Part shown: in pieces, positions 8,036-16,200 of the stretch
How the letters are laid out: every line of letters begins with the position of its first letter
How positions within the stretch are numbered: the first letter of the stretch is position 1
Source: Martinezella calliandrae
Lineage (GTDB): Bacteria; Pseudomonadota; Alphaproteobacteria; Rhizobiales; Rhizobiaceae
Length of the DNA stretch: 33,898 nt
NCBI RefSeq assembly: GCF_030272695.1
Contig: NZ_JARFYN010000085.1
Span: forward strand, 1 to 33,898
Reading direction: 5' to 3'
Notes under the pieces: generated by a model
What the model was told of the DNA's origin: nothing
The model's database searches: none
What the model saw: the letters and a program-made list of their open reading frames with translations, nothing else
Position numbers and translations under genes: made by a program

Positions 8036-10965
8036 CAAGCTATCGCCTCTCCGTCGGCGGTCAGATCGACCGCTCCAAGATCGTCAACTTCACCTTCGAC
8101 GGAAGAGAACTGGCCGGCCACCCCGGCGACACACTCGCCTCCGCACTGCTTTCCAACGGCATTCAACTCGTCGGTCGTAGTTTCAAATATCATCGGCCAC
8201 GCGGTATCCTGACGGCGGGTGCTGCCGAACCCAATGCACTGGTGACGACAGGGACCGGCGGCCGGACCGAAGCCAACAGCCGTGCCACCTTGATCGAGCT
8301 CCATGAGGGGCTGATCGCGCGCAGCCAGAACCGCTGGCCTTCGCTCAACTTCGATATCGGCGCCGTCAATGGCCTGTTCTCGCCCTTCCTCGGTGCCGGG
8401 TTCTATTACAAGACCTTCATGTGGCCGGCAGCCCTTTGGGAAAAACTCTACGAGCCGCTGATCCGCAAGGCCGCCGGCCTCGGCAGGGCATCCTACGAGG
8501 CCGATCCCGATTCCTATGAGAAACGCTGGAGTCATTGCGACCTGCTCGTGATCGGCGCGGGACCGACAGGCCTTTCCGCGGCCCTGACGGCGGGACGCGC
8601 CGGCGCCCGCGTCATCCTCGCCGACGAGGGTTTTGCGCTCGGCGGCAACCTCCTTCTCGAGGGCGGCACAGTCCTGAGGGATGCTCTCGACGAGCTGGAA
8701 AGCCTTTCTAATGTGCGCCTCCTGCCGCGCACCACAGTCATCGGCTGGTACGACGACAATGTCTTCGGCGCCGTCGAGCGCGTGCAGAAACATCTGGCAA
8801 CGCCCGATCCCAATCGTCCGGTCGAGCGTCTCTGGCGTATCATCGCCAGGCAGGCGGTGCTTGCGACCGGCGCGGAGGAACGCCCTCTGGTCTTCGGCGG
8901 CAACGATATTCCTGGCATCATGATGGCTGGCGCCATGCGCACCTACCTCAATCGCCAGGCGGTTGCCCCCGGCGCCCGCACCGTCGTCTTCACAACGAAC
9001 CAATCCGGTTACCGCACCGCCGCCGACCTTGAAGCCGCCGGGCTCGAGGTCGCCGCCATTGTCGACAGCCGAACCAACACAAGCGACGGCTGGTTGGGCC
9101 GCGCGTCGGTGCTGACCAATGCCCGTGTCGTCGACGCGCATGGCCGCAAGCGCTTGCATCGCTTGAGCGTCGCGACCGCCTCGGGCACTCAACGCATCGA
9201 GGCTGATGCACTGGCTGTGTCCGGCGGCTGGAGCCCGATCATCCACCTTGCATGCCAACGCGGCGCAAGGCCCATCTGGTCCGAAGAGAAAGCCGCGTTC
9301 CTGGCACCTGAAAGGCAAGAGGGCTTGCTGATTGCCGGCTCGGCCGCCGGCCTTGCCGCCACGGATGCCTGCCTCGGCGATGGCGCCCGCAAAGCCGTCG
9401 AGGCATTGAAGGCGATCGGCTTCGGCAACGTCATGCCAGCCTATGCAATGGTGGAGGAGATCTCTCCGGCCGTCGCGTCGCTCTGGTATGTCAAAGGAAG
9501 CAAGGACAAGGCGTTCGTCGATTACCAGAACGACGTTCATCTGAAGGACCTCGGCCTTGCCGTGCGCGAAGGCTACAGCCATGTCGAGCTCGCCAAGCGC
9601 TACACCACCAACGGTATGGCGACCGATCAGGGCAAGCTGTCCAATATCAACGCCATCGGCATCCTGGCAGAAGCGCGCGGCGTCTCACCGGCCGAGGTCG
9701 GCACCACGACCTTCCGCCCGTTTTATACGCCGGTCTCCTTCGGCGCACTAACCGGCACTGCGCGCGGCAAACACTTCCAGCCGGCGCGCAAGTCGCCGCT
9801 GCACAACTGGGCCAAGAAGAATGGCGCCAACTTTGTCGAGACGGGCCTTTGGTATCGCTCATCCTGGTTCCCGCGCCAAGGCGAGACCACCTGGCGTGAA
9901 AGCGTCGATCGCGAGGTGCTGAACGTTCGCAAGAATGCCGGCATCTGCGATGTCTCGACGCTCGGCAAGATCGAAATTTTCGGCAGGGATGCGGCAACCT
10001 TCCTTGACCGTGTCTATTGCAACGGCTTTGCCAAGTTGTCCGTCGGCAAGGCACGTTATGGCGTCATGCTGCGCGAAGACGGCATGATCTATGACGACGG
10101 TACGACCAGTCGTCTCGGCGAAGATCATTTCTTCATGACGACGACGACGGCGCTCGCAGCCGGCGTGCTCACCCATCTCGAATTCTGCGCCCAGACGCTC
10201 TGGCCTGAACTCGACGTCTACTTCGCCTCCTCAACCGACCAATGGGCGCAGATGGCGATTGCTGGCCCTAAATCGCGGGCGATCCTCTCCGAGATCGTCG
10301 ATGAGGATTTGTCCGACGACGCCTTCCCCTTTATGAGCGCCCGCATTATCTCGCTCTTTGGCGGTACGCTCGAAGGCCGCCTCTTCCGCATCTCCTTTTC
10401 CGGCGAACTCGCTTATGAGCTCGCCGTACCCGCCGGTTACGGTGAATGGGTGGCGGATGCCATCATGGAGGTTGGCGAGAAGCACGGCATTTGCCCCTAT
10501 GGCGCTGAAGCCCTCGGCGTGATGCGCATCGAAAAGGGCCACGTCACCCATGCCGAGATCAACGGCACGGTGACGCCAAGTGATCTTGGCCTCGGTCGAA
10601 TGGTCTCAGCGACCAAGGCGGATTTCATCGGCAAGGTCATGCTGACCCGCGAAGGCCTGCAGTCACCCGACCGCCCGCGCCTTGTCGGCGTGAAGCCGAT
10701 CAATCCCATCACGAGCTTCCGCACCGGTGCCCATATCCTGGCGGACGGGGCAGCCGCCACGCTCGAGAACGGCCAGGGCTATGTCACCTCCAGCGCATTT
10801 TCGCCAAGCCTGGGCCACACGATCGGCCTAGCTCTGGTTAAGCGCGGGCCAGAGCGTATTGGTGAAAAGGTCACGGTTTGGAACGGCCTTAGAAACGAAT
10901 TCACCGAAGCGCTGCTCTGCAGGCCGATTTTCATCGATCCCGAGAACGAGAAACTCCATGCGTGA
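8032..10965 (+). CDS. soxA: Sarcosine oxidase alpha subunit-type (SoxA / MgdC)
   Basis: A 977-residue multidomain subunit. In order: a 2Fe-2S-ferredoxin-like N-terminal domain (FTFDGRELAGHPGDTLASAL, then SNGIQLVGRSFKYHRPRGI), a dinucleotide-binding domain (CDLLVIGAGPTGLSAALTAG near residue 170), a middle SoxA region with ATGAEERPLVFGGNDIPGIM, and from about residue 590 a GcvT-like THF-binding aminomethyltransferase domain (FRPFYTPVSFGALTG, ARYGVMLREDGMIYDDGTT, ISFSGELAYELAVPAGYGEW). In the known enzyme the GcvT domain captures formaldehyde as 5,10-methylene-THF. It overlaps soxD by 4 bases and soxG by 8. With mgs/gmaS-like genes next door it may be the large subunit of N-methylglutamate dehydrogenase. 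Confidence 0.93.
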   Translation: MTSYRLSVGGQIDRSKIVNFTFDGRELAGHPGDTLASALLSNGIQLVGRSFKYHRPRGILTAGAAEPNALVTTGTGGRTEANSRATLIELHEGLIARSQNRWPSLNFDIGAVNGLFSPFLGAGFYYKTFMWPAALWEKLYEPLIRKAAGLGRASYEADPDSYEKRWSHCDLLVIGAGPTGLSAALTAGRAGARVILADEGFALGGNLLLEGGTVLRDALDELESLSNVRLLPRTTVIGWYDDNVFGAVERVQKHLATPDPNRPVERLWRIIARQAVLATGAEERPLVFGGNDIPGIMMAGAMRTYLNRQAVAPGARTVVFTTNQSGYRTAADLEAAGLEVAAIVDSRTNTSDGWLGRASVLTNARVVDAHGRKRLHRLSVATASGTQRIEADALAVSGGWSPIIHLACQRGARPIWSEEKAAFLAPERQEGLLIAGSAAGLAATDACLGDGARKAVEALKAIGFGNVMPAYAMVEEISPAVASLWYVKGSKDKAFVDYQNDVHLKDLGLAVREGYSHVELAKRYTTNGMATDQGKLSNINAIGILAEARGVSPAEVGTTTFRPFYTPVSFGALTGTARGKHFQPARKSPLHNWAKKNGANFVETGLWYRSSWFPRQGETTWRESVDREVLNVRKNAGICDVSTLGKIEIFGRDAATFLDRVYCNGFAKLSVGKARYGVMLREDGMIYDDGTTSRLGEDHFFMTTTTALAAGVLTHLEFCAQTLWPELDVYFASSTDQWAQMAIAGPKSRAILSEIVDEDLSDDAFPFMSARIISLFGGTLEGRLFRISFSGELAYELAVPAGYGEWVADAIMEVGEKHGICPYGAEALGVMRIEKGHVTHAEINGTVTPSDLGLGRMVSATKADFIGKVMLTREGLQSPDRPRLVGVKPINPITSFRTGAHILADGAAATLENGQGYVTSSAFSPSLGHTIGLALVKRGPERIGEKVTVWNGLRNEFTEALLCRPIFIDPENEKLHA

Positions 10966-11482
10966 TCGTCCCGAACACAGGCCGGCACTTGCCGGCAAGG
11001 CCGTATTCGAGAGGCCTGGCATCCGGTTGGAGATCCTGCCGGAAGGCCATCTACTGCATGTGATGGGCTCGATTGATGCCGAAAGCCTAGCCGGCTATCT
11101 TTCGGCAGCCGACCTTGCGCAAAGTAGCCTCCGCTCCGCGGGCTTCCGGCAATGGTTCGTCGTCGGCGACAACAAGCTTGCGCCCGTGCGCATTGCCGCG
11201 CTTTCATCAATCCTCCAAGGGAAGGCCTTTGTCTCCGACCAGAGCCATGGGCGCGTTCGTATCGCCCTTTCTGGCCCCCATGCAGCCGAAATCCTTGCGA
11301 AAGGCACCGCCGTCGATCTCGATCCTTCAGTTTTTCCCGAGGGCCGTTCAGTGGTCACGCTTTTCGGCCATGTCTCGCTGCACCTGACGTGCACCGGACT
11401 GGAGCGATTCGAGCTAACCGTGTTACGCAGCTATGCCGAACATCTCCACGAAGAACTGGAGCACCTGGCTGCTGCCATCTGA
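10958..11482 (+). CDS. soxG: Sarcosine oxidase gamma subunit-type (SoxG / MgdD)
   Basis: A 174-residue protein. The start at 10958 (MRDRPEHRPALAG) is chosen because it overlaps the end of soxA by 8 bases, as is usual in sox operons; an upstream in-frame start at 10859 would run 100 bases into soxA. Family features are the QWFVVGDNKLAPVRIAALSS region, the SHGRVRIALSGPHAAEILAK strand-turn and GRSVVTLFGHVSLHLTCTG, all shared with the GcvT-like gamma subunit. The gamma subunit stabilises the complex with alpha. It is the last gene of the operon; a decayed ABC permease fragment on the opposite strand follows. Confidence 0.9.
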   Translation: MRDRPEHRPALAGKAVFERPGIRLEILPEGHLLHVMGSIDAESLAGYLSAADLAQSSLRSAGFRQWFVVGDNKLAPVRIAALSSILQGKAFVSDQSHGRVRIALSGPHAAEILAKGTAVDLDPSVFPEGRSVVTLFGHVSLHLTCTGLERFELTVLRSYAEHLHEELEHLAAAI

Positions 11483-11552
11483 CGCGAAAATTTTACCATG
11501 ACGGAGTGCCTATTTGCGGCGCCGCTAGAAGTGGCGTGCGGTCCTGCCCGCC

Positions 11553-11785
11553 GGCATATTGCTGCGATCCGATCGCGCTCTGCGTTGCCGTCAGCTTTGG
11601 CACGGTGACTATAGACAAGACCGTTGTCTCCTCCATCAGGATGACCACCATGTTCACAGATGGCGGCAACACCAGCATCGTCATTTCCAGCAACAGAATG
11701 CGCCGGACGATCTGCCTCCGCGTCGGCTGACGCATTCGCCGGCCTCGATATGACCCTTGGGCACGAGCTCGAAGCCGGAGCGGGA
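11553..11785 (-). pseudogene. Amino-acid ABC transporter permease fragment, frameshifted
   Basis: On the minus strand one frame reads RSGFELVPKGHIEAGE (about 11785-11738), matching the start of the EAA loop of polar amino-acid permeases (family pattern RAGLE-VPKGQ-EAA-ALG). In the next frame the match continues as RRQIVRRILLLEMTMLVLPP, SVNMVVILMEETTVLSIVTV and PKLTATQSAIGSQQYA (about 11720-11553), the rest of the loop and the following membrane helix. The switch of frame at about 11725-11740, the missing N-terminal helices and the missing C-terminal end show a remnant. It lies just after the sox operon, so a transporter gene may once have stood here. The rest of 11483-11952 shows nothing recognisable. 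Confidence 0.6.
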
Positions 11786-11952
11786 CGCCGCCAACAACAG
11801 GCGCGCCCAACTCGTCAATCTCGGCCTGTTTACTCAGAAAAAATGAGGCAAGAACGGCCTTGCGTGCCGGTCGTGAAAATCGCGCTCAGTTGCAATCGGA
11901 GTTTGGTTCCGAAGGCAACGGTCGACGCGCTCTATCCCGAGGCTTCGGAAAG

Positions 11953-12792
11953 TCATGACTTGATGAGCGATCGGATCCTGTCGAGGTCAGCCGGCATCAC
12001 CGGATTGTAGACCACCATGCTGAGATCTGGACGGCCATCGACCGCAAAGGCTGAATATTCAAACGCGAGCGGGCCGAGAACCGGGTGTTTTATGTGCTTG
12101 ACGCTCTCGCCATGGCTGAAAAGCTCGTTGTCGCGCCACATCCCCTTGAACTCGGGGCTCAATTGGCAGAGTTCATCAACGAGTGGTTCCACCTCCGCCG
12201 CGGCCCCTGCACGGGCCGCGTCCATTTTGAACGCGCCCACGACGAAGCGCGCCACGCTTTCCCAGTCATATTGCGCAGCGCGGGCGCGCGGATCGAGAAA
12301 GATGAAGCGCAGGATATTGCGCTGTTCCGGTGGCAATGATCCGTAGTCCATCGACATCACGGCCACCGCGCGATTCCAGGCGACAACGTCCCATGTCGCT
12401 GTCCTGATGAGAGCGGGGGTCGGCTCTAACGCATCGAGCACGCGCTGCAGCCGCGGCGTGACGCCTTCGTCTTTCCTGTAGCGCACTTCCGGTGGATGAC
12501 CGAGGCCAAGCAGGAAGAGATGCTCGCGCTCGATATCGGTCAACATAAGGGCACGGGCAATCCGGTCGAGCACATCGGCTGAAGGTGCTCCGCCGCGCCC
12601 CTGCTCAAGCCATGTGTACCAGGTCGGGCTGATATTGGCGCGTTGCGCCACCTCCTCGCGGCGCAGGCCAGCGGTTCGACGCCGCGCTGGAGAAAAGCCG
12701 AAGGCCGCCGGATCGAGCTTCGCGCGCCGGTCCCTCAAATAAACGCCGAGCGGATTTTCGCTTGTGACGTGTTCGCGCATCCTGTTAGCCAT
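11953..12792 (-). CDS. HTH regulator with MmyB-like (MLTR) ligand-binding domain
   Basis: A 279-residue regulator. The N-terminal XRE-type helix-turn-helix spans roughly residues 15-75 (RRRTAGLRREEVAQRANISP, TWYTWLEQGRGGAPSADVLD), followed by the MLTR ligand domain with TPALIRTATWDVVAWNRAVA, LPPEQRNILRFIFLDPRARA and FKGMWRDNELFSHGESVKHI. This layout is common in actinobacteria and proteobacteria, where the regulator usually sits beside one oxidoreductase gene. Here it is divergent from an NAD-dependent epimerase-like gene across 84 bases, so it probably represses that neighbour. The start could be 12792 or Met5 at 12780; neither has a strong ribosome site. Confidence 0.88.
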   Translation of the reverse strand: MANRMREHVTSENPLGVYLRDRRAKLDPAAFGFSPARRRTAGLRREEVAQRANISPTWYTWLEQGRGGAPSADVLDRIARALMLTDIEREHLFLLGLGHPPEVRYRKDEGVTPRLQRVLDALEPTPALIRTATWDVVAWNRAVAVMSMDYGSLPPEQRNILRFIFLDPRARAAQYDWESVARFVVGAFKMDAARAGAAAEVEPLVDELCQLSPEFKGMWRDNELFSHGESVKHIKHPVLGPLAFEYSAFAVDGRPDLSMVVYNPVMPADLDRIRSLIKS

Positions 12793-12822
12793 TATACTAC
12801 GATAATCTCACTACTTTACCAG

Positions 12823-12833
12823 GATAGCCTATC
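12823..12833. promoter_or_regulatory. Small palindrome between the MLTR regulator and the epimerase-like gene
   Basis: GATAG-C-CTATC is a perfect 5+5 palindrome in the 84-base divergent gap, about 31 bases upstream of the regulator start. Position fits an autoregulatory operator; the short length makes chance occurrence quite possible. Confidence 0.25.
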
Positions 12834-12876
12834 GGTACATATCTGTCTCCAACGAAACCAAATGGAGACTGCATTG

Positions 12877-13773
12877 ATGCGTGTATTTGTCACCGGCGCG
12901 ACCGGTTTCATCGGCTCGGCCGTTGTAAAAGACCTGATCACGGCCGGCCATCAGGTGCTCGGCCTTGCCCGTTCACAGGAGAAGGCTGCGGCTCTGGCTG
13001 CCACTGGCGCCGAGGTTCTTCGCGGGTCACTTGAGGACTTGGCCAGCCTCAAGCAGGGAGCGACCCAATCGGACGGCGTCATTCACCTGGCCTTCAACCA
13101 CGACTTTTCGAAATTCGTGGCGAACTGCGAAGACGATCGCCATGTGATCAAGGCACTCGGCTCGGCGCTCGCCGGCTCCAACCGGCCATTGATCGTGACC
13201 TCCGGAACCCCGATGGCCAACACCGTGCCCGGTCAGCCGGCCAAGGAAGACAATGCGACCGTCGGTTCCGACGTGCATCCCCGAGCAGCCTCGGAGGAGG
13301 AGGCAAGGTCTGTCGCCGCGGGCGGGGTCAATGTCTCTGTGGTGCGCCTTCCGCAGGTTCACGACCCAGTCAAGCAAGGCCTTATCACCCCATTGATCGA
13401 GATATATCGAGCGAAGGGCGTCTGCACCTATGTCGGAGACGGACTCAATCGCTGGCCAGCGGCCTACGTGCTCGATGTCGCCAGCCTCTACCGATTAGCC
13501 ATCGAAAAGGCTGTGCCGAACGCGAAATATCATGCGGTCGGCGAAGAAGGTGTGCCGATGCGCGATATTGCGCAAGCCATTGGCCGACGCCTGAGGCTGC
13601 CGGTCAAATCCATCGCCCCGGAAGAGGCCCAGGCCTATTTCGGCTGGCTCGCCATGTTTGCAGGCCACGACATGCCCGCTTCCAGCGAGCAAACGCGGAG
13701 GAAGCTCGGGTGGGAACCGATTGGACCCGGCTTGATCGCCGATCTCGAACAGTTGCGCGGCTTCGACAGCTGA
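12877..13773 (+). CDS. NAD(P)-dependent epimerase/dehydratase-like SDR protein
   Basis: A 298-residue extended/atypical short-chain dehydrogenase. The N-terminal MRVFVTGATGFIGSAVVKDL carries the Rossmann GxxGxxG motif at residues 7-13, followed by LARSQEKAAALAATGAEVLR, GSLEDLASL and the DGVIHLAFNHDF strand. Where classical SDRs have YxxxK there is no clear tyrosine/lysine pair, so catalysis may differ from true epimerases. The start at 12877 is chosen because the Rossmann strand begins there and GGAGA lies 9 bases upstream; upstream in-frame starts would run into the regulator. It is divergent from the MLTR regulator. The substrate cannot be told from sequence. Confidence 0.88.
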   Translation: MRVFVTGATGFIGSAVVKDLITAGHQVLGLARSQEKAAALAATGAEVLRGSLEDLASLKQGATQSDGVIHLAFNHDFSKFVANCEDDRHVIKALGSALAGSNRPLIVTSGTPMANTVPGQPAKEDNATVGSDVHPRAASEEEARSVAAGGVNVSVVRLPQVHDPVKQGLITPLIEIYRAKGVCTYVGDGLNRWPAAYVLDVASLYRLAIEKAVPNAKYHAVGEEGVPMRDIAQAIGRRLRLPVKSIAPEEAQAYFGWLAMFAGHDMPASSEQTRRKLGWEPIGPGLIADLEQLRGFDS

Positions 13774-13891
13774 AGCTGAAAACACCCGGACTATGCTTTC
13801 CATGCTCGCCCACAAAAATCGCCGACGAGGATGGGAAGCACCGGGTTCGCCTGGCAGCTTGCCTGTTTCGTCTCGATCTTCGCTATCTTGG

Positions 13892-14302
13892 CTAGCCCGG
13901 CTCTTCAATCGGTACCAGCGACTTGACCAGATTTATGATCCTAAGGCGCGTGCGCGTGTCTTTGATCTTGGCGAACGCGCGGTTTAATTCGATGCCCTCC
14001 CCCGAGGCGAGAAAGCTGGCCAGGCCATTCCCAGGAACGACAATATCGTCCTGCGGCGTTGCGGAGGTGTCCTCGAAGAAAAATGAAACCGGCACGTCGA
14101 GGCAGTCTGCGACGCGTTGCAGGCGGCTGGCACCGACCCGGTTTGTGCCCTTTTCATATTTCTGTACTTGCTGAAACGTCACATCCAGCCCTTCCGCGAG
14201 CCTCGTTTGACTCATGCCCAATATACGACGCTGCATTCGAATGCGTCGCCCGACCTCGACATCTATCGGGCTCGCGTCCTTCTTACCTGCTCCCTTTTGC
14301 AC
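13892..14302 (-). CDS. Short XRE-family transcriptional regulator
   Basis: A 136-residue protein starting at GTG (14302) with GGAAAGAGAG just upstream; a longer reading from 14470 has no similar support. The HTH covers about residues 15-72 (DVEVGRRIRMQRRILGMSQT, RLAEGLDVTFQQVQKYEKGT, NRVGASRLQRVADCLDVPVS) and is followed by FFFEDT and a short tail ending VKSLVPIEEP. This NRVGAS/FFFE pattern marks a large rhizobial XRE family that includes PraR/PhrR-like proteins with roles in stress and quorum control. The paralogue identity cannot be settled. The gene stands alone; a 10-bp inverted repeat lies 52 bases upstream. Confidence 0.85.
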   Translation of the reverse strand: MQKGAGKKDASPIDVEVGRRIRMQRRILGMSQTRLAEGLDVTFQQVQKYEKGTNRVGASRLQRVADCLDVPVSFFFEDTSATPQDDIVVPGNGLASFLASGEGIELNRAFAKIKDTRTRLRIINLVKSLVPIEEPG

Positions 14303-14683
14303 GATTCTCTCTTTCCGCCTGACAATGTCTTGATGCCCTGAATGGGCTAAAAACCGTCCATCGGACCTGGGGGCTCGATGGACGGGGGGCTGCGGCTTGC
14401 TCTCGGATCTGCTCCCGTGTTGCGGCAGATCCAACTGCCCATGACTGCAGTGCCGCGCGTCGCACTTCAATGAGATTGCAGCATGCCATGATGTTGCGCT
14501 CTGTTTTCCTGCGTATGCAGGATAAGATTTGCGCTATGCGAACATTCCTTCCTGCCCGACAGATAACGGGCGGAGGGTTTGCGGTATTCTTGACTTTTGC
14601 CGAATTTTTCGATGACTGCCTGATAGCCCGTCACGATGTCGTTCGCTTGATCACGGCACGGTCAGCATGTTGACGTCGCAGTT
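14303..14683. other. Intergenic stretch with one strong inverted repeat
   Basis: About 380 bases without a supported gene. Apart from the inverted repeat at 14354-14385 I recognise nothing. The short reading frame on the plus strand at 14470-14673 lacks a family match and a good ribosome site. Confidence 0.6.
14354..14385. repeat. Perfect 10-bp inverted repeat with 12-base loop
   Basis: CCGTCCATCG at 14354-14363 and CGATGGACGG at 14376-14385 are exact reverse complements around a 12-base G-rich loop. It lies upstream of the XRE regulator start at 14302. It could be an operator for that regulator, a 5' leader hairpin in its transcript, or a terminator; no T-run follows on either strand. Confidence 0.7.
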
Positions 14684-15670
14684 TTACTTGCTCCCGCCTC
14701 GACCCAGCTTCGCTGCTTTGGACGGCATCTCACCAAAGGATTGGTGATAGAGCGCTGCAAAACGTCCCATATGGGAGAAGCCCCAGCTCCGCGCGACCTC
14801 GGCAACCGATTGGGAGTTGGCGGGATCCGTCAGGGCTTTGCGCGCACCTTCCAGGCGGATTGCGCGTAGATAATTGAGAGGGGTAGTGTCCTTGAACTGC
14901 TGAAAAGCCGCCTGCAACGCCCGCACGCTCGTGCCAGCCGCCTCTGCGATATCAGCAACGCCCATCGGAGACGATATGTTGGCATGCATATATTCAATTG
15001 CTCTCTTCAAGCGCTTTGGTATCGCAGGAGAAATCGGTCCTGTCAGTCGCGTCGAATAATTATTTGGGACAGTTTCCAACAGCATGGTCATCATCGCCTG
15101 CAATAGGCGCTCGATGAACGCCGACGGGGTCTCATGCACCTCATCACCGTCCAGGCAACTCCAGACAAGATTTGCGAGTGCCGCTATCCGCGAACCTTTT
15201 GCAGTTGCCAGATTGATCGTGTCGGCAAAGTCGATGTTGTCAGCAACGGGCGCATCCAACAGTTCACTCAATTGCTTGATCATCGCAGATTTTTCGAACG
15301 CCATGCCAATGTGGCTACGGTCCGCATGAAGAACCAGCTTATCGAAGCACGACATATCACCCAAGAGGCCGACCGCCGGCTCCGATACAAGTTGTTTTCG
15401 ACCCGCCTCAATTGCCATTATGCCTGAGGACGGAAGGTAGAGAGCGTAGGCATCTGGCCCGCCCGAGAGCGTGACCTTCATCCCAGAATGGCATCTCCCA
15501 TTCCAAATCGCGCAGCGTCCAACGATATAATGCCGGTCTTCCACCGAAATCAGAGAGCGTCGCAGAAGTGGCTCCACCTTCACCGGCGATAGGGTCCTCG
15601 CATAGTGTTCCGTCATTTGATCGGCATCGGCATTCGTGATCTTGAAAACGGAATGACTGACAGACCTCAT
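14684..15670 (-). CDS. AraC family transcriptional regulator
   Basis: A 328-residue AraC regulator. The start at 15670 (MRSVSHSVFKITNAD) is chosen because GGGGAAATTG stands directly upstream; a further in-frame start at 15751 lacks this. The N-terminal region to about residue 215 is an AraC_binding_2-like sensor domain (KVTLSGGPDAYALYLPSSG, DRSHIGMAFEKSAM). The C-terminal 100 residues hold the two helix-turn-helix units (GVADIAEAAGTSVRALQAAF, QFKDTTPLNYLRAIRLEGAR, SVAEVARSWGFSHMGRFAAL, then YHQSFGEMPS). No catabolic gene adjoins it, so its target cannot be inferred. It is convergent with nothing close by. Confidence 0.88.
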   Translation of the reverse strand: MRSVSHSVFKITNADADQMTEHYARTLSPVKVEPLLRRSLISVEDRHYIVGRCAIWNGRCHSGMKVTLSGGPDAYALYLPSSGIMAIEAGRKQLVSEPAVGLLGDMSCFDKLVLHADRSHIGMAFEKSAMIKQLSELLDAPVADNIDFADTINLATAKGSRIAALANLVWSCLDGDEVHETPSAFIERLLQAMMTMLLETVPNNYSTRLTGPISPAIPKRLKRAIEYMHANISSPMGVADIAEAAGTSVRALQAAFQQFKDTTPLNYLRAIRLEGARKALTDPANSQSVAEVARSWGFSHMGRFAALYHQSFGEMPSKAAKLGRGGSK

Positions 15671-16200
15671 CAATTTCCCCAAACATGCGATCCCAGGAAA
15701 CGCTCTCAAGGGTTCACGCAAAACAGCAGAAGCAGACCCGTAAATCCCCACCTATCCGCAGGCGCAATCCTAGACGAAGGACGGCACGATTGCACCATCG
15801 GTCGAAACGCCGTCCAAGACGCGATAATTGAGGTGGGGCAAATGCGAAATAATGTTCGCCAAGCACAACGCAGAGACGTAGCGCCAAACGTACTTCTCGA
15901 AGTCCACCTCTATCCAGTACGCGTATTCCATATCCGCTTTGCGAATATTAATCCGCCATTCGGATCTCCTGGTTATATTTTAAGTAATTATTAGCGAGGG
16001 GGCGCCAATATCAAAGTATTTTTTGGAGATAGCAATCTTGGAGACCGAGCCATAACGAAACATGTCTCTGCAAACTACAATAAAAGATACTTCAAGAATT
16101 TTTTGACGCTCCCCTAGCGATTCTGTTGCCTAAAATTTCACGGGCCCACCCCCGCTTCAGGTGATGCGCGAGTAGCAAACTTATTAGGTGAAGGCGCCGC
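15671..16200. other. Intergenic stretch between AraC regulator and TadG-like gene
   Basis: About 530 bases without a supported gene between divergent genes, so it must hold promoters for both. Two nested inverted repeats lie at 15746-15838. The right half (about 15960-16200) becomes AT-rich, as expected for a promoter; no specific boxes could be assigned. Confidence 0.6.
15746..15838. repeat. Two nested inverted repeats (possible structured RNA or cruciform)
   Basis: Outer arms CCCCACCT (15746-15753) and AGGTGGGG (15831-15838), inner arms GGACGGC (15779-15785) and GCCGTCC (15809-15815), are all exact. The 93-base unit could fold into a two-tier stem. It lies 76 bases upstream of the AraC start on the opposite side from the TadG gene. 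No T-run follows, so a small RNA is only a possibility. Confidence 0.4.

Noticed and set aside
7987..9582. A 531-codon open frame on the minus strand
   Set aside because: It is antisense to soxA, whose product has clear domains. Its length comes from high GC at third positions; the translated text shows no family features.
14470..14673. A 67-codon plus-strand frame in the gap left of the AraC gene
   Set aside because: No ribosome site of note and no recognisable family; probably chance.
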